Shown: positions 25,514 through 35,200 of the stretch, piece after piece
Numbering within the stretch: the stretch's first letter is position 1
Layout of the letters: every line of letters starts with the position of its first letter
NCBI GenBank assembly: GCA_022843925.1
Contig: JALHMS010000023.1
Span: 1 to 64,000, forward strand
Source of the DNA: Burkholderiales bacterium
GTDB taxonomy: Bacteria > Pseudomonadota > Gammaproteobacteria > Burkholderiales > Ga0077523
DNA length: 64,000 bases
Reading direction: 5' to 3'
The notes under the pieces: generated by a model
The model's database searches: none
What the model saw: only the letters and a program-made list of their open reading frames with translations
Told to the model about the DNA's origin: nothing
Position numbers and translations under genes: made by a program

Positions 25514-25885
25514 CTACGGCAACGGCGCCTCGATGAAGCTGTAGACCTTCCACATCTCGGACTCGGTCAGCTTGCCCTTCCACGCCGGCATCTGCGTGCC
25601 CTTGCGGCCCTGGATCACGATCTTCATGAACGCCTGGCCCTTCAGCTTCGACTTGCGCAGGTTGGGGCCGCGCGCCCCGGTGTCGCCGTGGCAGATGTAG
25701 CAGGTACTACGGTAGAGCCGCTGACCTTCCGCGATGGCCTCGGCGTCGCCGCTGTACGGGTTCTCGGTGTGTTCCCACACGTAGGTGTCCGCCTCGACCT
25801 TCGGGGGTTGATGGGCCTGGCCGGCGGCTTCGCCGAGGGCGCCTGCCAGCAGCGCCGCGCAGAGGATCCTGGCGGATGTCTTCAC
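25514..25885 (-). CDS. Exported cytochrome c, partner of the PQQ dehydrogenase
   Basis: A 123-residue monohaem cytochrome with a signal peptide (cleavage near GEAAGQA), haem motif CYICHG and a downstream Met in KGTQMPAWKGKL as probable axial ligand, the pattern of cytochromes cL or XoxG-like acceptors. It is encoded 80 bases downstream of the PQQ dehydrogenase on the same strand, so it likely accepts its electrons in the periplasm. Its 3' end abuts the 21-bp repeat array. Confidence 0.85.
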   Translation of the reverse strand: MKTSARILCAALLAGALGEAAGQAHQPPKVEADTYVWEHTENPYSGDAEAIAEGQRLYRSTCYICHGDTGARGPNLRKSKLKGQAFMKIVIQGRKGTQMPAWKGKLTESEMWKVYSFIEAPLP

Positions 25886-25965
25886 GATGGATTCGGGATG
25901 CGGGCGGCGCCATCGTCGGGAGGGCGCCGCTGGGTGGATCGGAGCACGTCAACGACGTGCGGGGC

Positions 25966-27732
25966 TCATTTCGGAACGGGTGTGAGCGCACCTTCGATGT
26001 CGGTCACGCCCCACTCGCCCGCACCGGCCTTGCCAGCGGGCATGTTGTCGAGGGCGAACACGACGAGGCTGTTCCCCTTGGGTGCGCTGAAGTAGAAGCC
26101 CGGGTCCCCGCCGAGGCCCGACAGGATCGCGACGTACTGCTTCCCGCCGATCTCGTACGTGACGGGCGAGGCGTTGATGCCCGAGCCGGTCTGGTACTTC
26201 CACAGCACCTTCCCCGTCTTCGCGTCGGCCGCGTAGAAGAAGCCCAGCTGGTCTCCGGTGAACACGAGGCCCGATTTCGTCGCGAGCACGCCCGCGAACA
26301 CGGGCAACGGGCTCGGGATCTCCCACAGCCACTTCCGCTTCTCCACGTCGAACGCGCGCAGCCGGCCGATGGGGCCGCCCAGCGTGTGCATCTTGTAGTC
26401 CATGCCCATGTAGACCTTGCCGGGCTCGTACTTGATGTCCTCCGACTTGTAGCCCGTCAGGGACATCGCCCACGTGTTGGTCGGCACGAAGGCGATCTTC
26501 GTCTCGGGGTTGAACGCCATCGGGAACCAGTTGGTGCCGCCCTCGAGCCCGGGGATGATCGGCACGACCGGCTTGCCGTCCGCCAGCGGGCGCATCGCCT
26601 CGTTCACGGCCGGCCGGCCGGTGACCGGGTCGAGACCGGTCGTCCAGTTGATGCCTTCCACGGTGGGTGTGGCGTACAGGAACTTGCCGTTGGTCCGGTC
26701 GAGCACGTAGAAGAAGCCGTTGCGATTGGACTGGAGCGCGGCCTTCACGGGCTTCCCGTTCAGCGTGATGTCCGCGAGGATCGGCGTGTTGTTGCCGTCG
26801 TAGTCCCAGCCGTCGTTGGGGGTGTACTGGAACCCCCACTGGATGACGCCGGTGTCGGGGTTCATCGCGACGAGCGACGCGGTCCACTTGTTGTCGCCGG
26901 GACGCAGGTTGGATGTCCACGGGCCGGGGTTGCTGGTGCCCCAGTACAGCAGGTTCAGCGCAGGGTCGAACGCGCCCGACTGCCAGGTGGCGCCGCCACC
27001 CGTCTTCCACGTGTCGCCCGGCCAGGATTCGTTGCCGGGCTCACCGGGGCCGGGGATCGTGTAGGTGGTCCACGCGAGATCGCCGGTCTTCGCGTCGTAG
27101 GCGCGGATGTAGCCGCGCACGCCGTACTCGCCGCCGGCGATGCCGACGATGACCTTGCCCTTCACGACGAGCGGCGCGCCCGTGGCCGAGTAGCCGGCCT
27201 GCCAGTCGTCGATCACCTTCTCCCACGCCACCTTTCCCGTGGCCTTGTCGAGCGCCACGACGCGCGCATCGAGCGTCAGCACGTAGACGTGGTCACCGTG
27301 GATCGCGACCCCGCGGTTCACCGGTCCGCAGCAGAGCACGGTGCCCAGCCCTTCCGGCTCCTCGGGAGCCCACTGCCAGAGGCGTCGGCCATTGACGGCG
27401 TCGAAGGCGAACACGTGGGCGTGGGCACCGGTCACGTACATCACCCCGCCCTCCACCACCGGCGTGGCCTCGAGACCGTCCAGGGAATCGAGCGTCGCGG
27501 ACCACACGGGCCGGAGGCCCTTCACGTTCGCCTGCTTCACCTGGGTGAGCGGGCTGAACCGCTGGTTGTCGTAGCTGCGCCCGTACATCAGCCATTCGGA
27601 CTTGTTCTTCCCGGCGGCCACGAGGTCGGCGTCGGTCGGGCCCGCGACGGACGCGGCGGGAAGACCGACGATGGCGAAAGCGACCAACGAGGCGCACAAC
27701 GAAGGGGCGGGCAGGAAGGAGGGTCGGGGCAC
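25966..27732 (-). CDS. PQQ-dependent alcohol dehydrogenase, lanthanide type predicted
   Basis: A 588-residue periplasmic eight-bladed propeller. Landmarks are the adjacent-Cys disulfide C134-C135 (VLCCGPVNRG) over PQQ, E202 (GGEYG) and N268 (GTSNPGPW) as metal ligands, and the catalytic Asp D310. D312 follows two residues later (GWDYDGNN). That Asp-x-Asp pair marks lanthanide-dependent members such as XoxF and ExaF/PedH, while calcium enzymes carry Ala, Ser or Thr there. Substrate is an alcohol or aldehyde; the sequence does not decide between methanol and longer alcohols. The GTG start at 27732 precedes a signal peptide and has TGGAGA upstream; a longer frame exists. Confidence 0.85.
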   Translation of the reverse strand: MPRPSFLPAPSLCASLVAFAIVGLPAASVAGPTDADLVAAGKNKSEWLMYGRSYDNQRFSPLTQVKQANVKGLRPVWSATLDSLDGLEATPVVEGGVMYVTGAHAHVFAFDAVNGRRLWQWAPEEPEGLGTVLCCGPVNRGVAIHGDHVYVLTLDARVVALDKATGKVAWEKVIDDWQAGYSATGAPLVVKGKVIVGIAGGEYGVRGYIRAYDAKTGDLAWTTYTIPGPGEPGNESWPGDTWKTGGGATWQSGAFDPALNLLYWGTSNPGPWTSNLRPGDNKWTASLVAMNPDTGVIQWGFQYTPNDGWDYDGNNTPILADITLNGKPVKAALQSNRNGFFYVLDRTNGKFLYATPTVEGINWTTGLDPVTGRPAVNEAMRPLADGKPVVPIIPGLEGGTNWFPMAFNPETKIAFVPTNTWAMSLTGYKSEDIKYEPGKVYMGMDYKMHTLGGPIGRLRAFDVEKRKWLWEIPSPLPVFAGVLATKSGLVFTGDQLGFFYAADAKTGKVLWKYQTGSGINASPVTYEIGGKQYVAILSGLGGDPGFYFSAPKGNSLVVFALDNMPAGKAGAGEWGVTDIEGALTPVPK

Positions 27733-27980
27733 GGGGAAATCTCCAGGGTCTCGGGCAGTTCGAAGGGGGCGTCGAGGACACGATGCGGCAGCGCACAAAG
27801 TAAGTTTCCTGGATCGGGGTGTCAACGAGTCCCACGGGCGGCCGGAAGCGTTCGTCGCCCGGGAGCGCACGGGCGGCAGTTCCCGTAGGTCATCGGTCAG
27901 AACCGGGCCGCCACCATGTTGCGGAGGCCACCTGCGGTCGCAGCCAGCCTCTTCCGACATCCGGCGTCAGAGGGCAATCC

Positions 27981-28793
27981 ATGCACGACTTCCTGTCACC
28001 CACCGAGTTCTGCGACAGTGACCATCCGCGCATCCGCAGCGCGATCCGCAACATCCTCTTCGCGACGCCGCAGGAACACACCGCGATCGCGCGCCGATGC
28101 TTCCACTGGGTGCGCGATCACATCCAGTACACGCTCGGCCTGTACAACGTCCCGGCGAGCGAGACGCTGCTCGCCGGTCACGGCTCGTGCTCCAACAAGG
28201 CGAACCTGCTCTGCGCGCTGCTGCGTGCAGCCGGCGTCCCCGCGGGGTTCCAGCCGATGCAGGTACGGACCAAGGAGTACTTCGGTCCGGCGTCGATCCC
28301 GCGGCTCAACCGGTTCGTGTCGGAGAAGTCGCTGCACGTGCATGCCACGGTGCATCTCGATGGCCGCTGGCTGCGCGTGGATCCGACGGACGACGTGCGG
28401 ATGAACCTCGGCTTCTTCCACATCTCGCCCACGTGCCGTCTCGTGGAGTTCGACGGCACCGGCGACGCCGTGCTCGCCCTCGATCCCGCGCACATCCTGG
28501 AGACTGCGGAGCAGCCCGTCGCGGACATCGACGACATCCTCCGAAAGAAGTCGCGCATTCCCCCGCAGCTGCTCGACGTGTTCAACGCGTACCTCGACTT
28601 CCTCCGCAGGTACGGCATCACGCTGGACTCCATCGCCGAAGGCGAGGTCGCCTTCTTCAACTGGTTCCGCGACACGAACCGCCACGCGTACGAGAAGTTT
28701 CTGCTGTTCGAGGAACTGTTCACGGCGCGGACCGCGCTCGCCACTCGCGACGCCGAAGCCGCGGACACGCGCGCTGCCGGCAGCACCGCCTAG
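27981..28793 (+). CDS. Transglutaminase-like cysteine protease-fold protein
   Basis: A 270-residue cytoplasmic protein with the transglutaminase-like triad: Cys in GHGSCSNKANLLCALLRAAG, His in HVHATVHL and Asp in VDPTDD. Such domains can be peptidases, peptide N-glycanase-like enzymes or amide-forming catalysts. The C-terminal 90 residues, helical and ending in an Ala-rich tail, are not recognised. The ATG at 27981 begins the conserved part. It is followed after ten bases by a CoaBC-like gene, so the two products probably work together. Confidence 0.75.
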   Translation: MHDFLSPTEFCDSDHPRIRSAIRNILFATPQEHTAIARRCFHWVRDHIQYTLGLYNVPASETLLAGHGSCSNKANLLCALLRAAGVPAGFQPMQVRTKEYFGPASIPRLNRFVSEKSLHVHATVHLDGRWLRVDPTDDVRMNLGFFHISPTCRLVEFDGTGDAVLALDPAHILETAEQPVADIDDILRKKSRIPPQLLDVFNAYLDFLRRYGITLDSIAEGEVAFFNWFRDTNRHAYEKFLLFEELFTARTALATRDAEAADTRAAGSTA

Positions 28794-28803
28794 GACACGG
28801 CGC

Positions 28804-30060
28804 ATGGAGCCCTGGCACCCGCATCCGCCGCGCTCGACCGGCATCGGCGATCACGACGCTCCGCTGATCGGCCGCACGCTCGCCGGGAAGCGCATCGCCC
28901 TGTTGGTGACCGGCGGCATCGCAGCGTATCGCGCCCCCTCGGTGGCCCGTGCCCTGCGACGCCTCGGTGCGAGCGTGGTGCCCTTCGTGACCCCGGAGGG
29001 GCGACGCTACGTCGGCTTCGACGCCCTCGAATGGGCCTGCAACGCCACCGGAGTGACGGACCTCACCTTCCGCGCGGAACACCTGGGCGACGCCGCGCCG
29101 TTCGATGCCTACCTCGTGGCACCCGCCACCTACAACACGATCAACAGCCTCCGCGCCGGCATCGCGTCGAATCCGGTGCTCGCGGTGCTCGCGTCCGCGC
29201 TCGGTCGTCTGCGCCGCGGGGAGGCCGCCGTCCTGCTCGCCCCGACGATGCACGGGACGATGCACACCGACATCCTGCAGGAGAGCCTGACGCATCTTCG
29301 CGAATTGGGCGTGACGCTCGTCCCGCCCGTCGACCGCTACGGCAAGCACAATCTGCCGGCACCGGAAACGCTGGCCGCGTGGACAGCGGCGGCGTGTTCG
29401 CGATCTCCGCTGCGCGGCCGGCGCATCGTCGTCACGGCCGGGTCCATCCCCACCTGGATCGACGACGTGCGGGTGATGACGAACCTGTTCCGCGGTCGGC
29501 TCGGCATCCGCATCGCGGAGGAGTTGGCGCAGCGCGGCGCTCGCGTGCATTTGATCGTCGGGCCGACGGCGGAGGCGGTGCCCCCGTACGTGACGACGAC
29601 GCGCGTGCGTTCGTTCGACGAGTACCGCGAGGCCGTCCTGCGCGAGGCGGCCGTGGACGGGACGGCGGTCCACATCCTCAGCGCTGCGGTGGCCGACTAT
29701 CGCGTCCGGACGAAGCTCGACGGCAAGATCCCGTCGACCGGCCTCGATCAGCTGGATCTCACGCCCACCGCGAAGGTCGTGACGGAACTGATCGAACGGT
29801 TCCCCGCCACGCCCACCGTGTCGTTCAAGTTCCAGCTGGACATGGCGCACGAGACGCTCATGCGTATCGCGCGCGATCGCCTGCAGGAAGGCCACTTCGC
29901 GGTGATCGCCAATCGCGGAGAGGAGCGCGGGCCGGATGGCGAGCAGATTGCACACCTCGTGCATCGCATTGCGCCGCCGATGCGGATGGTGGGCAAGCCG
30001 GCGATCGCCGCTGCGATCGCAGACTTCCTCGAGGCGCACATCGCCCCGGTACCTCACTGA
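28804..30060 (+). CDS. CoaBC-like flavoprotein lacking catalytic residues
   Basis: A 418-residue relative of the bifunctional Dfp/CoaBC protein. The N-terminal flavin domain has TGGIAAYRAP and VAPATYNTINSLRAGIASNP; the C-terminal CoaB-like domain has VTAGSIPTWIDDVRVMTN and LSAAVADYRV. However, the decarboxylase motif PxMNxxMW reads PTMHGTMH (the Asn is lost) and the essential Cys region has none (PPVDRYGKHNLP). It is therefore unlikely to be the normal phosphopantothenoylcysteine decarboxylase; a true CoaBC should exist elsewhere. Paired with the transglutaminase-like gene, it may act in a peptide or cofactor pathway. Function unknown. Confidence 0.75.
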   Translation: MEPWHPHPPRSTGIGDHDAPLIGRTLAGKRIALLVTGGIAAYRAPSVARALRRLGASVVPFVTPEGRRYVGFDALEWACNATGVTDLTFRAEHLGDAAPFDAYLVAPATYNTINSLRAGIASNPVLAVLASALGRLRRGEAAVLLAPTMHGTMHTDILQESLTHLRELGVTLVPPVDRYGKHNLPAPETLAAWTAAACSRSPLRGRRIVVTAGSIPTWIDDVRVMTNLFRGRLGIRIAEELAQRGARVHLIVGPTAEAVPPYVTTTRVRSFDEYREAVLREAAVDGTAVHILSAAVADYRVRTKLDGKIPSTGLDQLDLTPTAKVVTELIERFPATPTVSFKFQLDMAHETLMRIARDRLQEGHFAVIANRGEERGPDGEQIAHLVHRIAPPMRMVGKPAIAAAIADFLEAHIAPVPH

Positions 30061-30102
30061 CGTCGGCCTGCGCGCGCATCGCACAGGCCCGCTGAACCGT
30101 CC

Positions 30103-31062
30103 CTACCGCACGCGCCGCCACTCGCTCGGCACGACGCCGAAGCGCCCGCGGAACTGCGAGGTGAGGTGGCTCGGCGTCGAGAATCCGCACTCGAAGGCGA
30201 TCTCGGTGACCGACCGCGATGTGCCGGAGATCAGCGAGGCGGCCCGCTCGAGCCGATGGGCCATGACGTACTCGTGCGGCGTGCGACCGGTGGTGTGCTT
30301 GAAGGCGCGCGCGAAGTGGTAGTTCGACATGCCCGCCGCCTCCGCGAGCACGCTGAGGTCGAGGGGCGCGTGGAGACCGTCCACGATGCGCTCGTGCACC
30401 TGGCGCAGCGCCATCACCGAGAGGCGTTCCACGCGGCGCCGGCGGCCCAGGGTGACGTTCGTCGTGCGGTCGAGCAGGTGCGCGACGAAGGCGTGGGCGA
30501 GGGTCTCGGCCAACAGGACGTCCTGGGCGGCTCCGGGCTGCGAAAGCCCCACGAGCTGGTCGACCGCGTGCATGAAGCCGGGCGGCTCCTTGCCGACCAT
30601 CGCGGGCAGCATCACACTCCCCGACTTCGCGTACCCGAGGCCCCGCGCCACGTTGTCGATCAGCGCCTGCGACAGCAGCACCATCTGGACGGACCCCACG
30701 CGCGCATCCCAGGCGTAACGCCCGGACATTTCGCCCGGGTGCACCACGAAGCCGCTGGTGGACCCGCGAAGATCGAACCACCGCCCGTCCAGTTCGACCC
30801 CCGTGACGCCTGCCTGATTGCGGCGCACGGTCACCATCTGGTCGGAGGAATCGGCCCCGACGGGCAACTCACCATCGAGCAGCGGCTCGCTCCATCCCGC
30901 ATCGCTGCCGCCGCCCATGTCGCTGGCCAGTTCGGCCGGCGTGAACGTGCATTCTGCGGGCTCCATCAGCGCCTTCTCCACCACGCGGAAGCCGCGCCAT
31001 GGTCTGTGGGCACTGTCGCTGACCACTTCGATGGGATGCTCGCATTCGCTGTCGATGATCAT
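30103..31062 (-). CDS. AraC-family transcriptional regulator
   Basis: A 319-residue regulator with an N-terminal AraC-binding-like domain (AGWSEPLLDG, FVVHPGEMSGRYAW) and a C-terminal double helix-turn-helix (LDLSVLAEAAGMSNYHFARAFK and VTEIAFECGFSTPSHLTSQFR). I start at the ATG at 31062; the frame continues upstream without domain support. It converges on the CoaBC-like gene. Target unknown. Confidence 0.82.
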   Translation of the reverse strand: MIIDSECEHPIEVVSDSAHRPWRGFRVVEKALMEPAECTFTPAELASDMGGGSDAGWSEPLLDGELPVGADSSDQMVTVRRNQAGVTGVELDGRWFDLRGSTSGFVVHPGEMSGRYAWDARVGSVQMVLLSQALIDNVARGLGYAKSGSVMLPAMVGKEPPGFMHAVDQLVGLSQPGAAQDVLLAETLAHAFVAHLLDRTTNVTLGRRRRVERLSVMALRQVHERIVDGLHAPLDLSVLAEAAGMSNYHFARAFKHTTGRTPHEYVMAHRLERAASLISGTSRSVTEIAFECGFSTPSHLTSQFRGRFGVVPSEWRRVR

Positions 31063-31373
31063 GAAACGGACTCGCAATAGAACGCCGCAGCCGGGGTGAA
31101 GCACAAGGTTCCCGACGACGCTGCGGTTCGCGGAAACGAACGATCTCGAAGCCCCTCCGACACGCCCACCCGCCCCGCGTTCGCGGTGGCGATGGCCATC
31201 GGTATGGCGACAGTGGGAGATATACCCCGAACCCCCGCTGCCCACCATCACGAGATTGCGGCACTCGCGGGCGGAGGCCATCGCCACCGCCGGACGACCG
31301 CAGACACACGATTGCCATGTCACGCAATGGCCCCGCGGCGTGGCGGCCACTGCGGTGCCACTGCCGAAAGGAT

Positions 31374-31405
31374 GGCGCCCCGATCCCTCGCGAGATCGGG
31401 GCGCC
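31374..31405 (-). terminator. Strong hairpin, probable terminator
   Basis: Perfect 12-bp arms ggcgccccgatc/gatcggggcgcc with an 8-base loop, 16 bases downstream of the stop of the small exported protein gene. On the minus strand only a short TTT run follows, so termination may be partial or Rho-assisted. Confidence 0.6.
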
Positions 31406-31421
31406 GGACCTGCCTACAGCA

Positions 31422-31784
31422 TCAGTTGGTCTGCGAACCCTCCGTGCCGCCCTGACGCGTCGCGATCCGTGTGGCCTTCTGCGAGCGCGCCGCAAACTCC
31501 GGCCCCCCCTGACCGAAACCGAACTCGGACGGCGAGCGGACCACCTTGCTGAAGGTCACCTGCGAGGGCTGGATGTCGCCGTTCCGGAGATAGGCGGTCG
31601 GTGCGGCGATCTCGCGGGAGTGGACGACACGGGTGGCTTGCGACGGGGCCGCCACGGCATCGGCCTGACCGTACGGCGCCACGACGATGTCCCGCGAGCG
31701 GATGGTCTCCTCGGCGTGCGCTCCCTGGGAAAGCGGCAGGGCAAGGGCGGCGAATGCGAAGAGGTGTGCGATGCGAACGTTCAT
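31422..31784 (-). CDS. Small exported protein of unknown function
   Basis: A 120-residue protein with a clear signal peptide (LFAFAALALPLSQGAHA then EETIRS) and a polar, low-complexity mature part with repeated short hydrophobic-polar motifs (TIRSRDIVVAPYG, VVHSREIAAPTAYL) suggesting two copies of a 25-residue unit. No known domain recognised. Its own terminator follows. Likely periplasmic. Confidence 0.65.
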   Translation of the reverse strand: MNVRIAHLFAFAALALPLSQGAHAEETIRSRDIVVAPYGQADAVAAPSQATRVVHSREIAAPTAYLRNGDIQPSQVTFSKVVRSPSEFGFGQGGPEFAARSQKATRIATRQGGTEGSQTN

Positions 31785-32290
31785 GAGGTGATTCCTTTTT
31801 CAATGCACGGGTGAGGGCTCTCGCGACGATCGCGACGATGCGGACCCGGGCGTCTCCCGCATCGCCGACCCGCGCCGATGGAATGGCGCGTTCGTGGATC
31901 CCACCGACTTGCATTCCGGCGAAGGATCGGTGGGGCGGCACCTCCCGCCATCTCCCCGATGCTCGATCGAAGCCCGTCAGTGAGTCGCGATGTGGTGCCA
32001 TTACACCGGCGCAGGCGCCTTCGCACTGTCACGGCCTTGCGGCAACAGGCTGCCTCCTGGAGATTGCGAAGGAAGCGGGCGTGCACCCTCGCAGAGCGGC
32101 GAACACACGATCACCCTGCTGAATTCCGCCCATCCGGTGCCGTGCTTCGGACCAATCCCTCGCGCCGGGTGTCATCCCTCCTCCGCACCTCGGGTTGGCG
32201 TCGGCGACGCAACGGGTCTGAAACGCCGCACGCCATAATGTTTCCGTTGCTGGGCGCTTCCCCAGCAGACTCCCTCCGGAGGGTGATTCC
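31785..32290. other. 506-base region without a convincing gene
   Basis: Short frames only, none with a ribosome site or recognisable motif. The part near 32225-32290 should hold the promoter and leader of the STAND regulator; cagactccctccggaggg (about 32268-32285) contains a small inverted repeat (ccctccggaggg) and a GGAGGG ribosome site just before the ATG. Confidence 0.5.
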
Positions 32291-35200
32291 ATGCAGAGGA
32301 ACGACCCGGCATCCGCCAAGTACTCGATGCCCCGCATCGTCGGAGACATCGCGCGGGCGCGCCTCTTCCGATGGTTGGATGGCGCCTTCCGCCAGGGCGT
32401 CGTCTGGATCGCCGGGCCGCCCGGCAGCGGCAAGACGCGTCTGATCGCGACGTATCTCGAGGACCGATCGCTCACCTCGCTCTGGTACCACGTCGACGGA
32501 AGCGACCGGGATCCCGCTGCGTTCTTCCAGGACCTCGGAGCGCTGGCGGGCGACGACTTGGCCAGGCGCATGCCGGTGCTCACGCCGGACCAATCGCTGG
32601 ACCTGCCCACCTTCGCTCGCCGCTACTTCCGCCACTTCTTTGCACAGCTTCCGCGTCCGCGCGCTTTCGTGCTCGAGGACTGCCATGCCGCCGCATCGGC
32701 GACCATGGACACCCTCCTTGCGGCCGCATTCGACGAGACGCCGGGTGACATCACGCTGATCGTATTGAGCCGCATGGAGCCCGGATCCGCGCTCGCGCGG
32801 CACCGGATCAACGGTCGGGTCGCCACCCTTTCCCCTGGCGAGCTGGCCTTCACGCTCGACGAGGCGATGGCGCTGGCAGTGGCGCACGGCGTCACCGACA
32901 CGACCGCGATGCCAGCCCTCCTGGCGCGCTGCGAGGGATGGAGCGCAGGCCTCGCGCTTCTGCTTCGCGCCGGCGACGCGGGCAGACTGGCCTCGGATCT
33001 GCCGCGCGAACTGCTGGGCTCGTACTTCACGGCGGAGGTGCTGGATGCGATGCCGACGGCTGCCCGGCAACTGCTGCTTGCGACGGCTGCGCTCCCATCG
33101 TTCACGGCCGAGATGGCCCGCGAGCTGACAGGCATGGAGAACGCGGGCGTCGTACTCGCCGAGCTGCACGCGCAAGGCGGCTTCGTCGCGCAGCATCCCG
33201 GCACGCCGCCCCGATACCGCTGCCAGCCGCTGTTCCGCGAGATCCTCCTGGAACGCGCCGGAATCGAAACGTCCCCCGCCGAACGTCGTGACCGATCGCG
33301 GCTTGCCTCACGGATGCTCGCCGCGGAGGGGGACCTCGCAACCGCCTTCTCGCTGAGCCGCGACGTCGGGGACGCTGCGGGGCTCGCCGATCTCGTCGGC
33401 CGGCATGCGCACGATCTACTCGGCGCCGGGCGCCACGACACGTTGCGGACATGGCTCTCGGCGCTCGGAGAGCAGGCCATCGCCGACGACCCGTGGCTCA
33501 CGCTCTGGCAGGCGCGATGTGACACCTTCTCCAGGCCCCGAGAGGCCATGGCCAGGATCAGCGATGCGCATCGCGAGTTCGTCCGCAGGGGCGATACCTC
33601 CGGCGGCTTCCATGCTGCCGTGGCTGCGGTCGAGAGCGGCCTGGCACAGCTCCACGATCTGCACTCGCTGGACCCATGGATCGATGTACTGGCCGGCTCC
33701 CTGGACGCCGCGGGGAATGACGCGGATCGGCTCCGCGCCTGGTACGCCTTCCTGTACGCGGCACTGAGCCGGGCACCGGGGCATCCGCGCATTGCCGAGG
33801 GCATCCAGTGGGTCCGTCAGTACGCGCGAGAATGCGGACGGGCCGACGAGCGCACGGCGTGCGGCGTCATCCTGATCTTCTATGCATGCATCGCTTCCGA
33901 GACCGTGATCGGGCAGGAGATCATCGACACTGTCGAGCCGCGCCTCGGCGACGAAGCGACGCCGCCGATGGCCCGGTGGCTCTGGCACTACTGGCGCGGG
34001 CTGTATCACCTCTGGCGCATCGAGTATCCGATCGCCGAGATCGAATGGCAGACCTGCTTCGATCTCGGCCGGTCCCACGGGCTCGCTGCGCTCGATTTCC
34101 TCGTGCACGCGAACGTCGTGATGATCGACCTCGCAGAGGACCGCTTCGATGTCGCAGAAGCGCGGCTCGCCACGCTTCGGGATGCCTTCACCGGGACGGA
34201 ACGCCTCGCTCGTGCGCTCTACTGGCTGGGCGAGATGTTCCTGTGCTTTCACCGCAACCAGCGCACGAGAACGCGCGAGGCCATGCACCACTTCATCGAG
34301 TCCAGCCGGCAGGCAGGCCTGGTCAACCTGCATACGCTCGCACTCACCGACGTCGCCGCGCTTCATCTGCTGAATGGGGACATCGATCACGCCGAGACCC
34401 TTCTCGATCAGGCGCGCGACCTCGTGCGAGGCACGGTCGTGCTGCATTGCGACGGCCAGATCGCCGGCATCGAGACGGCCATCGCGTTCGCACGCGGCGA
34501 ATCGGAAGCGGCGAAGGCCTCCCTTCTGCGCACCCTGGCGCTCGTGGAGCAGAGCGGCATGTGCGGCTGCCTCATGTGGGTGAGGACAGGATTCAGCGCG
34601 CTGTTCTCCGAAGCGTGGCGCACCGGGGTGCGGCCGCAGGTGATCCGCGAACTCATCCGGCGCTTCGAGATTCCACCACCGACGCCATTCACCCAGCCGT
34701 GGCCCTGGCCGATCAGGATCCACGCCTTCGGCACACTCGACATCGAGATCGAAGACCGTCCGTGGCAACCGGACGGCAAGCCGCAGCACCGCGTGCTCGA
34801 CCTGCTCCGCCTGCTCATCACCGAAGGTGGACGGGACGTGAGCGCGCAGCGGATTTCCGACCGGCTCTGGCCGGACACGGACGGCGACGCGGCGATGACC
34901 AACGTCCGGGGTACGGTGAAGCGCCTGCGCGACATGCTCGGCGACGCCGAGTGCATCCGCGTCTTCGACAGCAAGGTCTCCCTCAACCGGCGCATCGTCT
35001 GGATCGACACCTGGGCCCTCGGAGAACTGCTCGAGACTTTGGAAGGCAATGGCGCGATCACCTCCGACATCCAATCTCTCGAGGGCAGGCTGTTCGCGCT
35101 GTATCGCGCCCCGCTGCTCGCTGCGGAGGATCACGCGTGGCTCATCGACGGACGCCAGCGGCAGCGCGACCGCTTCGCCCGCGGCGTGCAGACGCTCGTG

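Noticed and set aside
24616-25544. Several open frames of 60 to 300 codons
   Set aside because: They consist of repeat translations in many frames on both strands, with no ribosome sites or domains.
28804-30060. Housekeeping coaBC
   Set aside because: The Asn of PxMNxxMW and the essential Cys of the decarboxylase are both replaced, and the neighbour is not a coenzyme A gene.
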